Assembly (NCBI GenBank): GCA_963277665.1
Contig: OY728166.1
Coordinates: forward strand, 1,073,870,014-1,073,934,013
Origin: Viscum album
Taxonomy: Eukaryota; Streptophyta; Magnoliopsida; Santalales; Viscaceae
DNA length: 64,000 nt
Direction of reading: 5' to 3'
The position numbers were made by a program, and so were the translations under genes. Positions 1 through 10,020 of this stretch are shown piece after piece (the stretch's first letter is position 1; every line of letters starts with the position of its first letter). The notes under the pieces were generated by a model. The model saw only the letters and a program-made list of their open reading frames with translations, ran no database searches and had not been told where the DNA came from.

Positions 1-114
1 ATTAACTGAGAAACCATAATCATGAAATGGTAAAGTATAACATAGTAAGATATCAAACAGTAGGATTTGAAAAAATAACTAGTAAAGTATCTATTTGAGA
101 TTTATCATGCCTAG

Positions 115-733
115 TTAATGTATGATGTAGTCTATTCTCTCAGAATTTAATGGTTTAGTGAATATATCACCAAGTTGATATTCAGTACCAACGAATTCCA
201 AAGTGATATCATATTTTTGAGAATTATCTCTCAAAAATTGATGTCTTACATTAATATGATTTGTCCTAGAATGTGAAATAGGATTCTTTGAGATGTTAAT
301 ATCACTTGTATTGTCACAATTTATAGGTTCATGTCTAAATTGATATGTATAATCTAGTAATGTGTGTTTCTTCCACAAAATTTGTGCACAAAAACTACCA
401 AAAGATATGTATTCAGCTTCTGTAGTAGATAATGCAACTAGAGTTTTGTTTATTACTACACCATGATACTAGTGACTTGCCTAAAAAGTGACTTGTTCCA
501 GAGGTGCTTTTTCTATCGAACTTACAACCACCGAAGTCATCTTTAGAATAAGTAACTAATTCAAATTATTTTCCTTTAGGATAAAATAGTTCTAGATTGG
601 GTGTTTGCTTAAGGTATTTGAAAATTCTCTTTACAACATTTAAATGAGATTCTTTATGATTTTCTTGAAAATGATCACACATACACACACTAAAAATAAT
701 GTCAGGACGACTAGAAGTTAAGTAGAGTAAACT
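115..733 (-). pseudogene. Copia RNase H domain, broken
   Basis: This is the C-terminal RNase H of the copia polyprotein, which degrades the RNA of the RNA:DNA hybrid during reverse transcription. Visible motifs are SRPDIIFSV near the N side, CKFDRKSTSGTSHFLG, and toward the C end KKHTLLDY, INCDNTSDI, HSRTNHINVRHQFLRD and QLGDIFTKPL. These follow the normal copia order. The sequence ends at a TAA read from 115-117, about where copia pol normally stops. The frame changes between about 380 and 730, so one or more indels lie in the middle; stops also occur near 420-450. Confidence 0.85.
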
Positions 734-1480
734 TCAAATCATTCCTCTATAAGTGGTTTGATCAATAGATTTTCCATCTTCATCAAGATCCAACATACAA
801 GTGGTACTCATGGGCGTGTCACTACCTTTAGTGTTATCCAATCCAAAACATTTTAAAAGATCCTTTGTATATTTACATTGATTTAAAATAATACCATTTT
901 CATTATGAAAAACATGAAATCCAAGAAAATATTTGAGTTCTCCCATTAAACTAATTTCAAATTCGTTTTGCATCATTTTAGAAAAATCAACACATAAATA
1001 ATTCTTCAAAGATCCAAAAATAATGTCATCTACATAAATTTGAATAACTAAAAAATAATTATAAGTTCATTTTATAAAAATATTAGGACCATCTATTCCT
1101 TTTGTAAATCCTTTGGAAATAAGAAAGGTACTGAGTCTATCATACCAAGCTCGTGGAGCTTGCTTTAAAACATATAATTTGATTGATAATTTAGAAAAAT
1201 GATTTAGAAAATGAGGGTTTGTAAATCCAGGGGGTTGTTCAACAAAAACACCCTCAGTTATATACCCATTTAAGAATGCATTCTTAACATCCATTTGATA
1301 TAGTTTGAAATTCAAATGTGCTGCATAGGCAAGCTGGATTTTGATAGCTTCAATTTTGGCTATTGGTGATAAGGTCTCCTTATAGTCAATTCCTTCTTCT
1401 TGACTATAGCCTTATGAAACTAGTCTAGCCTTGTTTCTAACTATGTTACCAGCTTCATCAATTTTATTCCTAAAAAATCA
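734..1480 (-). pseudogene. Copia reverse transcriptase, broken
   Basis: RNA-dependent DNA polymerase of the Sirevirus-type element. In order: GYSQEEGIDYKETLSPIAK, QMDVKNAFLNGYITEGVFV, VEQPPGF and LKQAPRAWYDRLS. The catalytic YVDD (read from 1025-1036) follows, then ELKYFLGF and KYTKDLLKCFG. All catalytic aspartates expected from the family are visible. In-frame stops sit near 1067 (after IFIK), near 1413 (before GYSQEEG, where the family usually has a sense codon) and at 734. From about 3166 to 734 the whole pol stays in one frame with no net shift, so decay here is mainly by point mutation. Confidence 0.88.
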
Positions 1481-2791
1481 TTTGGTGCCTATGGTCAAAG
1501 TGTTCTTAGGTCTGTCAACAAGTTTCCAAACTTTTTTCCTTCCAAATTGATTCAATTATTCTTGCATATCCATCACCCAAAATTCATCATTGATTACATC
1601 ATTGATATTTTTAGGTTCAATCTGTGAAATAAAATCTTGATGTTCAACTTGGTTTCTCAGAGAAGATCTAGTTTGTGTCCCTCTATCTAAATCTCCTACT
1701 ACAACATCTAAAGGGTGATTTTTAAGAGTCCTAGTTGGTCAAGAGAATGTAGGGCTAGAAATTTCAGTTTCATTTACAGGTTTGGGTTCTACAGATGTAG
1801 GTTCTGAAAAATTTTCAGAACTGGTTGTCTTAACTATAGGTTTGCTATTTTTGTCATTAAGGTCTAAAAAGGACATATCTTCTTCAAGATTTTTAAAAGG
1901 GGTCCTGGGTTCATGTGGATCAGTTTTATCAAATATGATGTGTACAGATTCTTAAACACATTTGGTTCCCTTATTGAATACTCTATAGGCTTTACTTGTT
2001 GTAGAGTAACATAGGAAAATTCCTTCATCACTTTTTGAAGAAAATTTGTCAACATTATTTTTAGTGTTAAGGATAAAAACTTTGCAACCAAAAAATATAA
2101 AGTAATTAACCTTAGGCTTCCTATTGTTCCAAAGTTCATAAGGGGTCTTTTTAATAATTGGTTTGATCAAGACTCTATTGATAACATAACAAGCTGTATT
2201 GACAGCTTCAGCCCAAAAGTAAATAGGTAAGTCATATTCATTGAGCATTATCCTAGAAATATCTTGAAGAGTCATATTTCTTCTTTCTACTACACCATTC
2301 TGTTGAGGTTTTCTAGGATCATAGAAGTTGTGACTATATCCATTATGTGAGCAATAAGATTCAAACTCCTGATTTTCAAACTCATGAACATGATCACTTC
2401 TCAAGGTATTGATCTTAAGTCCACTAAGGTTTTCTACAGACATGGGGTATTTAAAAAAATAGGAACAAGAATCACTTTTATGAGCCAGAATGTATACCCA
2501 AGTATAGCTAGAAAAGTCATCTACTAGGACATAGACACGGTGCTTCCCATTTAGACTAGAAACCCTTTATGGTCCAAATAAATCCATGTGAACCAACTCA
2601 AGAGGTTGAGAAGTATAAACTTCTTTCTTTGATTTAATAGAAACTTTATGTTGTTTTCCCTTTTGACAAGGATTACAAACTTCATCTGTTGGGAATTCTA
2701 GTTTGGGCAGGTCTCTAACTAAACCATTCATAGTCAGTTTCCAAAGAGAGTGTACATTAGAGTGTCCTAATCTTCTGTGCCATATCCAATA
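1481..2791 (-). pseudogene. Copia integrase with GAG-pre-integrase zinc finger, broken
   Basis: Inserts the cDNA into the genome. The HHCC-type zinc finger is seen as WHRRLGHSN (about 2757-2785) followed by CNPCQKGKQ (about 2655-2681). The DD35E core is present: aspartate in LVHMDLFGP, aspartate in LRSDHVHEF and glutamate in NGVVERRN (about 2274-2297). Downstream come NRVLIKPIIKKTPYELW and a GIFLCYSTTSKAYRVFN block, typical of copia integrase C-terminal parts. The linker to RT (1500-1950) is acidic and serine-rich. Stops interrupt it near 1952, 1560, 1740 and 2570. Its frame agrees with protease and RT. Confidence 0.88.
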
Positions 2792-3176
2792 TTATTTATG
2801 AAAATTATTTAAACAAGTAACATTTAGTTTAGATAAAGAATTAAAATCTACAACATAAACAATTTCATTTCTTAATGCAATAAATACCAAAACATTTTTA
2901 GAATCAAATAAATTGTAAGCATCATTTTCAAATTTAACATTGAGACCATCATCACATAACTGAGAAATACTTAGCATATTGTACTTTAGTCCATCAATAA
3001 ATTGAACTTTAGAAATTATAATTGAATCAGTGTTACCAATCTGGCCTAAGCCAATGATCTTTCCTTTTAAGTTATCCTCAAAGGAGACATGTCCTCCATC
3101 AACTTTGATTAAGCTCTTAAAGCATGAGTAGTCTCCTGTCATATGTATTGAACATCCACTTTCCAAGTATCATATC
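2792..3176 (-). pseudogene. Copia aspartic protease, broken
   Basis: Processes the gag-pol polyprotein. It begins at ESGCSIHMTGD (read from about 3166 down), where the family has D-S-G-C; the catalytic aspartate has become glutamate. Then follow GHVSFEDNLKGKIIGLG and the hydrophobic stretch KYNMLSISQLCDDGL found in copia proteases. An in-frame stop (2792-2794) separates it from the integrase zinc finger. A frame change lies just upstream, between protease and the gag tail. Confidence 0.85.
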
Positions 3177-4938
3177 TTCATACATGAACTTTTCAAGCAT
3201 GTTTCTTACAAAACAGATTTAGGCAGAAAATGATTTGGGTACCCAGATTTTCTCAGGTCCAGACTGGTTATCAAGAAGAGCTTTTGGTACCCAGATTTAT
3301 CTAATGGGTTTCATATAATAAATAGATTTAAAATATTTTGAAAGATAAAATTTGTTTGATATATAACTATGTGAGTAGCTAGTTGAGACATATGAATTTC
3401 CAGAACTAGAACTAGCATCATACTATCTCGGTTTAGGAATAAATATATTCTTTGTAATCTGTCTCTATCCAGGCTGATAGCCTAAACCAGTAGTATACTT
3501 TGGTGCTACTTGTTTTCCTAGAATTTGTGTAAGAGTGTCATTTCCATTAGTAAATTTTTCTAAATATTTCCTGAGTTTCTCATTATAAAGATTCATTTCA
3601 GTATTCTCTTTGAGTAGTTGAACATTATTTTCCTTTTCTACTTCTAGTACATATTTGGCGGTTCTAGTTAAAGATTGTTGTTTCTTTATGGATTTATACT
3701 TGTCTTTCAGATCATTACAAGTATCCTATAGTATGTTATAGTATTCAAATAATTCTTCAATAGACATGTTTTCAGAATCTGAATCAAAATCAACTCCAGA
3801 ATAATAAGAGTTTAAAGCAGGAGTATCCAATGTTACCTCAGATGTGTTTTTCATAAAACACCTATTAGACTTTTCAATTTTTTCATCCTGAGTGGAATCA
3901 GAATCAGTTGAATTGTCTTCTGAAGCACTCCAGGTAGCTTTCATAGATTTCTTGTATTTGTGGTCCTTGTACTCATATTTCTTCTTGTACTTTAACTTCG
4001 AACAATCATCCTTTACATGTCCTTTCCTATTGAATTAATAATACTATCTCATCATTTTTATCATTCCTCTTCCAATACATGTTCCAATGACCTTTATTGT
4101 CATACATTCCATTGTAATTGGATTTTATGAAAATTTTATTTTTCATATAAAACTTCTTAAAACGTCTGGCTATATGAGCCATTTCAGCATCACTGTCAGA
4201 TGCACTCTCTTCACTACTTGAACTGTCACTTGCAGCTTGAATTTTATCTTTGTCCTTGATTTTTGAAGCAGAGGTCTTGAAATATAATGATTTCTTTCTT
4301 GGTTCATCATCTTCTTCTTTGTTTACCTTCAGCTCTTCTTCATACATCATCAACATTCCAATCAGTTCCTTGACAAGAATCTTTCTACAGTCACATGATT
4401 CTTGTATAGAGATAGATGTTCCTCTCCATCTGTCTGGTGGTAATCTTAGTATCCTCATGATTTTCTCATTTTCTGGAACAACTTTTCCCAGTGAGATCAT
4501 TGTATTAACTATCTCATTAAACCTGAGATACATATCAGAAATAGATTCATCAGTTTTCATTTTAAAATTATCATACTTAATAGTGTATGTGTTTAGTCTC
4601 ATTTCTTTAACATTGGTTGTTCCCTCATGGTAAATAGCCAGAGTATCCCATATTTCATAAGGGGTCTTACAAGCAGATATTCGGTTAAATTATTCAACTT
4701 TTAAAGAAAAATACAGGGCATTAATTGCTTTACAATTATTAATGTAAGAAACATTATTAGTTTCATCCCAAGTAGTTCTAACAGTTTCTAGAATCTTATA
4801 CTGAGTCTCTATGGCAGTCCAAATGTCAAATCCTATACTTTCTAGATGAATTTTCATTTTGATTTTCCATTGGGAATAATTAACACCATTAATGACGGGT
4901 GAAATGTTTGTAGCTACACCTTCTAATCTGTTATCCAT
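3177..4938 (-). pseudogene. Sirevirus-type gag with coiled-coil extension, broken
   Basis: Capsid protein. The ATG is at 4936-4938. The first part (4938-4027) carries the UBN2-type gag domain, including WDTLAIYHEGTTNVKEM and SDMYLRFNEIVNTMISLGK. One stop at 4690-4692 interrupts it but the frame is the same on both sides. A CCHC knuckle at about 3990-4036 keeps GHVKDDC but its first two cysteines appear as Tyr and Phe. A frameshift follows near 4025. Then come an acidic serine-rich segment and a charged heptad-rich stretch (about 3500-3725) predicted to be a coiled coil, as known for Sirevirus gag. WVPK-like repeats (3180-3330) link it to protease. Confidence 0.85.
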
Positions 4939-5066
4939 AATACCTAAGTTATATAAAGATATAAAAATTTAGAATTAATAGAAATTTTAAGATCTTTAAG
5001 ATATAACTAAAATCACAGTTGAAGACTTTTCACAAATAGAGTGTTTTGAAAACCTTTTTTCAAAAA

Positions 5067-5078
5067 CCTTTGATACCA
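5067..5078 (-). other. Primer-binding site of the copia element
   Basis: Reads TGGTATCAAAGG on the minus strand, close to the TGGTATCAGAGC that pairs with the 3' end of initiator methionine tRNA. It lies between the LTR end and gag, where minus-strand priming is expected. Confidence 0.8.
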
Positions 5079-5701
5079 AATATTGGTCAGAGTAGATACT
5101 CAAGAGGGGGGGGGGGGTGAATTGAGTTCCAATTAAAATTTCTGTTTAAATTATTTGTATTAAAATCCCCCAATTCATAAAACAAGTTAAACTGTATTTA
5201 ATTTATAAATATTGTAAATGTTCAAATAGTTTCTCAAAGATTGATTATTTCTCAGTTAACTTAATCTGGAGATTAAATTAGCTTTTCAAACTAACATACA
5301 GGTTCACAATAACTACAAAAACATTCTAGTTAGACTATCAAAGTTAGTTTAAAATAAATTTGAGTTTCAAAGTAAATAGCAGTAGAATATTTTAAATAGT
5401 TTAACCTAAAATAATATGCACAATAGTTTTAACCAAGAGGTTTAGTCTCAAGATGAGACTTAGTCCTCACAAATATTTTATATAAAACTTTGATCCACAC
5501 CCTGGATCGGGGTTTACAATAGTACTCAGACTATCCAGGTCCTTAGACCTCTACCACCATTTTACATGGGAAAGAAACAACAACAGTGCACAGGATCTCC
5601 ATGTCGTCACACCTCTACCACAGTTTTACATGGTATACACAAAGATGTAAAGATTTTAGTGTGAGGATTTCAATATCCTCTAGTTTACACTACTACAAAC
5701 A

Positions 5702-6100
5702 CGACCTTTATCAGCGCTAAAAATGGCCTTTATCAGCGCTAGAAAAGCGCTGATAAAGCCAGCGTAGATAAAGGGGGGGTCCCCTTTATCAGCGCTCCGA
5801 AAAGAGCTGATATAGGACCCCTTTATCAGCGCTAAAAAAAGCGCTGATAAAAGTACCCCTTTATCAGCACTTTTTTTAGCACTGATAAAGGGGTCTTATA
5901 TCAGCACTTCCTTTATCAGCACTCTCGTTTTAGCGCTGACAAAGGACCCTTTTATCAGCGCTTTTAAAAAAGCACTGATAAAAGTTAAAAAAAACTAAAA
6001 AAATTCAAAAAAAATTAAAAAATACTGCCAATGGGGGGGGGGGGGGCTTTTATAGCGCTTGAACCCCCCCCCCCTTTTACAGCGCTTTTCGGCCCTTATA
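5702..6100. repeat. Left subterminal repeat array of the CACTA element
   Basis: About a dozen direct and inverted copies of CTTTATCAGCGCT or AGCGCTGATAAAG lie here, several paired as short hairpins around A-rich loops. The 3' part (6030-6100) has a run of G, then a run of C, flanking TTATAGCGCTTGAA. Diverged units with AGCACT in place of AGCGCT are consistent with C-to-T decay. Confidence 0.85.
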
Positions 6101-6139
6101 CAACACCCCACGCACCCCCCTCCACCCTTTAACAGTGCT

Positions 6140-6240
6140 TGCTCCAATATTCCCCATGCGCGCGCACCCCTGCCTCCACCAGGATTTGAACTCGAGACCT
6201 CCCCCCTGCGCGCCTAAGCCCTTACCACTACTCTATTTTG
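6140..6240 (-). other. tRNA-like (A-box/B-box) segment inside the CACTA element
   Basis: On the minus strand TAGTGGTAAGGGC resembles an RNA polymerase III A box. About 25 nt downstream GAGTTCAAATCCT resembles a B box. The segment is much richer in GC than the AT repeats beside it. It may be a tRNA-derived SINE head or chance similarity; no full cloverleaf was found. Confidence 0.35.
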
Positions 6241-6256
6241 ATTTGCTTTCCAATTC

Positions 6257-6762
6257 ATGATATCTCTCTATATATATATTTATATATTTAGTTATATTTA
6301 TTCGTATAGTAATATATATTTATATTAATATATATATAGTTATATTATAATATATATAGTAATATTAATATATATATATAGTGGTATTAATATATATCTA
6401 TATCTATATATATATATATTTAGTTATATTTATTCGTATAGTAATATATATTTATATTAATATATAGTTATATTAACATATATATAGTTATATTAACATA
6501 TATATAGTTATATTAACATATATATAGTTATATTAACATATATATAGTTATATGAATATATATTTATATAGTTATATTAATATATATATATATAGTGATA
6601 TTAATATATATATTTATGGTGATATTAATATATATATTTATATTAATACTAATATATATATATGTAGTTATATTAATATATATATAGTTATTAGATTAAT
6701 ATATATATAGTTAGATTAATATATATATATAGTTAGATTAATATATAGGTATATAAATATTC
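6257..6762. repeat. AT-rich microsatellite/minisatellite in the CACTA interior
   Basis: Imperfect repeats of TATATATAGTTATATTAA run for about 500 bp with almost no G or C. A run of near-identical AACATATATATAGTTATATT units sits at 6474-6550, and a longer ~140-bp block occurs twice (about 6280 and 6420). Confidence 0.85.
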
Positions 6763-7535
6763 ATATATTAGTATTTTAAATAAAATGGATATTAGTTATT
6801 ATTTAGATAAAGCTAATATATTTTATATGAAAATATGTTTAATTATTTATTTAAAAATTTTAATTTTTAGGTGCGAATATATAAAAAATATGTACATATA
6901 GTTATATATTTGATTATAAATAGCAGTTCATTATAAAAAAGGATGAAATTTCAAAGATATAATATCAATATGAATGTAATACCTTGGAATAAATTTAGTT
7001 CCCACCAAGAAAAGCCAACAATACCCCCTTAAACGAGTTTGAAAATCCACAAAATGTTAAAAAATCTGGGTACCCCGACAAAAAACTCAGTTTTGGAGGC
7101 CTTCTGGGCCTCTTTTGGCCTCGAAAAACGCTTTACGGGGGTCCTCTCAAGGCACATCGACGTATAGCTCGTCGCAGGCTTCGATTTGATATGTGGTAGA
7201 GCTCAAACGGACACCCGGATCAAAAGTTATGGTCGTTTGAAGTTTGAGTTGCGTTTTCAACATATTTTGGATCTTTTTTAAATTTTTTTAGTTTTTTTAT
7301 TCCTCAAATTGTTATTCAATGACTATTAGTCCATAATGATTATCAAAATATTAATTAAAAATATTTTTTTTAATTTTTTAAGGAGTCATTTTCACTAAAT
7401 ATCTTAAATATTAAGTATAATAAGTTTAAATGTACATTTATACTTGTCTAAAATATATTTAAAAATTATATATTATATTTATATAACAATATAACTATAT
7501 TTATATATTAATAAAATTTTAATTTTTTTTGAAGC
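6763..7535. other. CACTA interior, no coding region seen
   Basis: No open frame of note. The piece at 7060-7270 has higher GC (GGCCTTCTGGGCCTC, CAAAAGTTATGGTCG) than its AT-rich flanks. Phrases of this kind recur in plant CACTA elements as far as I recall, but this was not checked. Confidence 0.5.
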
Positions 7536-7563
7536 CGACCCTTTATCAGCGCTGATAAAGTCC

Positions 7564-7643
7564 CCCCTTTATCAGCGCTACTAAGCAAGCGCTGATAAAG
7601 GGGCGCCCTTTATCAGCGCTACTAAGCAAGCGCTGATAAAGGG
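7564..7643. repeat. Two tandem perfect hairpins at the right CACTA end
   Basis: The first hairpin has a 16-bp stem, CCCCTTTATCAGCGCT (7564-7579) with its complement (7588-7603), and loop ACTAAGCA. The second has a 15-bp stem (7606-7620 and 7629-7643) with the same loop. Both stems contain the AGCGCT palindrome used throughout the element's ends. Confidence 0.92.
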
Positions 7644-7756
7644 GGGCGCTGTGAAAAACTGTTTTTGTGGTAGTGTTAGCTTTGGAGTCAGAGTGTGTCA
7701 AAACAGACAGAAGCACACACTTCTCATAATTTAAAGAAAATCATTGAGTCCTATAC

Positions 7757-7776
7757 TCCTTTATATTGAACCAGAT
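7757..7776 (-). promoter_or_regulatory. Possible TATA box of the copia LTR
   Basis: On the minus strand the sequence TTCAATATAAAGGAGTATA lies in the LTR. It would divide a U3 to the right from an R-U5 of roughly 0.67 kb (CACTA excluded) to the left. This rests on position and consensus only. Confidence 0.4.
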
Positions 7777-8218
7777 GAAACATTGATTCCTTCTCTAGAA
7801 GTTTTCTGGAAAACAGAGTGTCGTGGTTTTGTTCCTTCACTTCCAGTATAGGTTTTCATCTTGAATGCAAGAGTATTCCAAGTGGTTCTTGAACATCCTT
7901 GTTGAACTTCTGTTCTTGATGTGTATGAGTGTTCTTTGAGTTCTCTTTTGTGTGTTTTCTTCTCTACACGTACTTATGTATCTCTTATTATTCCTTACAT
8001 CTACGTGTTTGTGTATGAATATGTATATCTTTTTCAGTAGCTTGATTTTCCTTTTTATTTTCCCTTTTGTTCGGAAATGGGAATGATTACCTGTTACAGG
8101 TACGAGGTACGGTTACCTAACATGAAAAAAGCACACATTAATTAATAGCAGTTGCATTAAAAGCATAAAATGTAACCTTTGGAAATTAAATTGAATGATG
8201 ATAAAATAGTTTAAGAAA

Positions 8219-8446
8219 CGGTGTCACAGTAAGTAATGGAAACGGTGTCTTGTTCACGGTGTCTTAGTTGATCATGATGTCTGAGTGTCCTGGTTTCTCA
8301 TGGTCATAGTGTCTTGTTCACGGTGTCTCATTCACGGTGTCTTGTTCAAGGTGTCTGGATTTACATTGCCTAGATTTATGGTGTCCGGCTTTACGGTGTC
8401 TGGCTTTACGGTGTCTGGCTTCATGGTGTCTGGCTTTACGGTGTCA
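8219..8446. repeat. Minisatellite of GGTGTCTGGCTTTAC-type units
   Basis: Units of about 15-16 bp built on ACGGTGTCT recur over 228 bp. The most regular units are at 8377-8446; the older, more diverged ones lie to the left. It creates a spurious repetitive reading frame. It lies between the two candidate outer ends of the copia LTR, so it may be part of that LTR. Confidence 0.85.
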
Positions 8447-9130
8447 GAAATACATAGCTTGTGGAAGACTCACAGTGTCTTAGACTTTCCAAAGTAACTA
8501 TGTGCAGACTTAAATAAAGATGATAATAGAAAGGATTAGACTTAATCATTTGTTAAAAAATTTATTTTGAGAGTAGATTAATGATAGTATAATTTAGGTA
8601 AATTGAAAATAAGGAATTTAAGATCTTTCAAGGATCTTCTTAAAGCATGAGAAAACTTTAAACATAAATACACATGATTGAATATAATGTATATAAGTAA
8701 ACTAGGTTGGATAAGATTTGGAATCATTAGCACATGATTAAATAAGATTTTTGATCATTAAAACATTATTAATACATGAGGAGCCCAACACTAAGTTATT
8801 CGTTAGTTAATCTATACTTAATCACTACTAATAATAACTATTATTTAAAAACTATATAAAACTAAATAAACTACTTAATAAGTAACATATTTAGAACTAA
8901 CTAAAAATAATTCAATTATTATATATATATATTAAAATTAAATAAGAATAAATACATCTAAATGATTCTTCACAATAAATAGAGACTTCTTTTAGGCCAC
9001 CAGAACCATCAGTCCCCAAGAAGACTTCATTTAGAGAGATAAGGTTTGAAATGTAGAGAGATAAGAGAAACTTAAACTGAGGAGGAGGGGTGCCCTTTTA
9101 TAAGGACTTAAAATAAAGGTAGTGGGGGAT
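8447..9130. other. AT-rich stretch without a gene
   Basis: No coding region. It contains the alternative copia LTR boundary (8790) and a plus-strand GTGCCCTTTTATAAGG at 9089-9104. The latter resembles the TATA-bearing segment of the element C LTRs and could be an LTR remnant. Confidence 0.4.
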
Positions 9131-9139
9131 ATCTTTTTT

Positions 9140-9300
9140 AGTTTAGGTGAAAGGTGACACCCCCACCCCTATCCATCATTTTATTTTTAGGTGAAAGGCG
9201 GCCACCCTCTACCCACCTTTGTCACGTCATCGATCCAGGGCAAAGGCGGGGGGGGGGGGGGGGTCTACCACCTTTCTATAAGTCAGAAAGGTGGTGGAAA
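9140..9300. repeat. G-rich repeat and hairpin
   Basis: Two copies of TTTAGGTGAAAGG are separated by about 45 bp, followed by a run of 18 or so G and a perfect 11-bp hairpin: ACCACCTTTCT (9267-9277), loop ATAAGTC, AGAAAGGTGGT (9285-9295). The AAAGGTGG/AAAGGCGG word recurs in the block, suggesting local duplication. Confidence 0.6.
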
Positions 9301-9369
9301 CCCTACATCATTTTCGGTGAAAATAAAAAAAATAACATGGACACATTTAATATATATATATATATTCAT

Positions 9370-9965
9370 TAAACAAAAATAATTCCTTTTGAAAACCATT
9401 AAATCACACAACACTAAAAATGTATCCCCACAAACCTGGATGGAGGATTTCAACTCTATTATCTTCTTTGGTCCAAGTTGTTTCATAAGGAATATATAGA
9501 GGATGGCTCAACCTCCTATAGAATGAAAAACTATACTATAAAAAAAATTGGACACTCCATGGTATATGTGAAACCCTTCTGTGAAACCTCGTCTAGAACC
9601 ATCAGTCTAAGAATTAAAGCCACTGCCACTAAGATGCACTTAATGTCATTGTTTATGGGCCATAGTGAAGCTTACTCTTCACTTTTTTACCTCTTTAGAA
9701 TCATGGTACAATGGACATACCATAATACAATCTAATTCCATGAATTTTCTATCTACAACACAGTTCGGATGTTCATTATGTGAGGGACATACCCTAATGA
9801 TGCATCATTTATCTCCACGATGTAGACAATTGGATATTGGTGTGGTATTTGGGTGTGTTGGGATGATGAGGTAGGGTGGAAGCTTTTCTGAAATGAAGGA
9901 GATGCTGTCTGTAGAGAAAAATGACGGTGTTTCTCTAAATCATGAACATTTCTCATTTCAAAAAA
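9370..9965 (+). repeat. Element E: LTR-like repeat, left copy (5' part)
   Basis: This block aligns by eye with 61080-61725 in the same orientation. Shared landmarks are GAAACTCCATGATACATGTGAAACCC-like text, GGGACATACC with TTCATCA-like text after it, and GATGATGAG near the end. Because the right copy leads into a gypsy leader and gag, this is most likely an LTR piece of the same family. It is interrupted by a LINE and a SINE and resumes at 11160. Confidence 0.6.
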
Positions 9966-10020
9966 TTGATGCTAAATAATCATCAAAATCAATTAAAATT
10001 CTTTTAATGACAATACATAA

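Larger units (their letters stand above)
5688..7675. mobile_element. Non-autonomous CACTA (En/Spm) DNA transposon
   Basis: The left end starts CACTACTACAAACACG and the right end, reverse-complemented, starts CACTACCACAAAAACAG; these are matching CACTA terminal inverted repeats. A 3-bp target duplication TTA flanks it exactly (5685-5687 and 7676-7678). Both subterminal regions are packed with copies of TTTATCAGCGCT and its complement, the expected transposase-binding-type arrays. The 1,988-bp interior has no transposase-like coding region, so movement would need an autonomous partner. It holds an AT microsatellite, a tRNA-like segment and a block near 7140-7260 that is GC-richer than its surroundings. 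It interrupts the copia LTR and is therefore younger. Confidence 0.92.
1..8122 (-). mobile_element. Sirevirus-type Ty1/copia retrotransposon, decayed, 3' end outside window
   Basis: Read on the minus strand, the order is LTR, PBS, gag, protease, integrase, RT, RNase H, which is the copia order. Sirevirus membership is inferred from the long gag with a coiled-coil tail, the WVPKS-like linkers before protease and the C-run/TTGAGT block at the LTR end. The 3' LTR is not in the window. The LTR's outer edge is uncertain: TGTTAGGTAACC (minus) at 8122 and TGTTGGGCTCCTC (minus) at 8790 are both possible starts, and the partner LTR needed to decide is missing. A CACTA element splits the LTR. The pol frame is open over long stretches but carries several stops and at least one frameshift. 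Confidence 0.88.
5083..8122 (-). repeat. 5' LTR of the copia element (split by CACTA)
   Basis: The LTR lies immediately upstream (minus sense) of the PBS. It ends near 5083 with ...TCTGACCA and carries a pyrimidine run (12 G on the plus strand, 5105-5116). The left part is 5083-5687 and the right part starts at 7679. Without the CACTA insert it would be about 1.05 kb if it begins at 8122, or about 1.7 kb if it begins at 8790. The LTR outer end cannot be proven because the second LTR is missing. Confidence 0.65.

Noticed and set aside
4250..4633. 127-codon plus-strand frame
   Set aside because: It is the antisense of the Sirevirus-type gag.
5105..5116. Poly-G run as a gap or assembly artefact
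   Set aside because: It sits at the pyrimidine-rich block typical of Sirevirus LTR ends, so it is likely natural, though its length may be misread.
8219..8446. CRISPR-like array
   Set aside because: Units are contiguous, without unique spacers, and the DNA is plant.
8285..8497. 70-codon frame with repeated VSGFT units
   Set aside because: It is a reading of the minisatellite; the repeat unit, not selection, keeps it open.
9154..9382. Overlapping plus-strand frames with glycine runs
   Set aside because: They come from the G run and hairpin block and match no protein.
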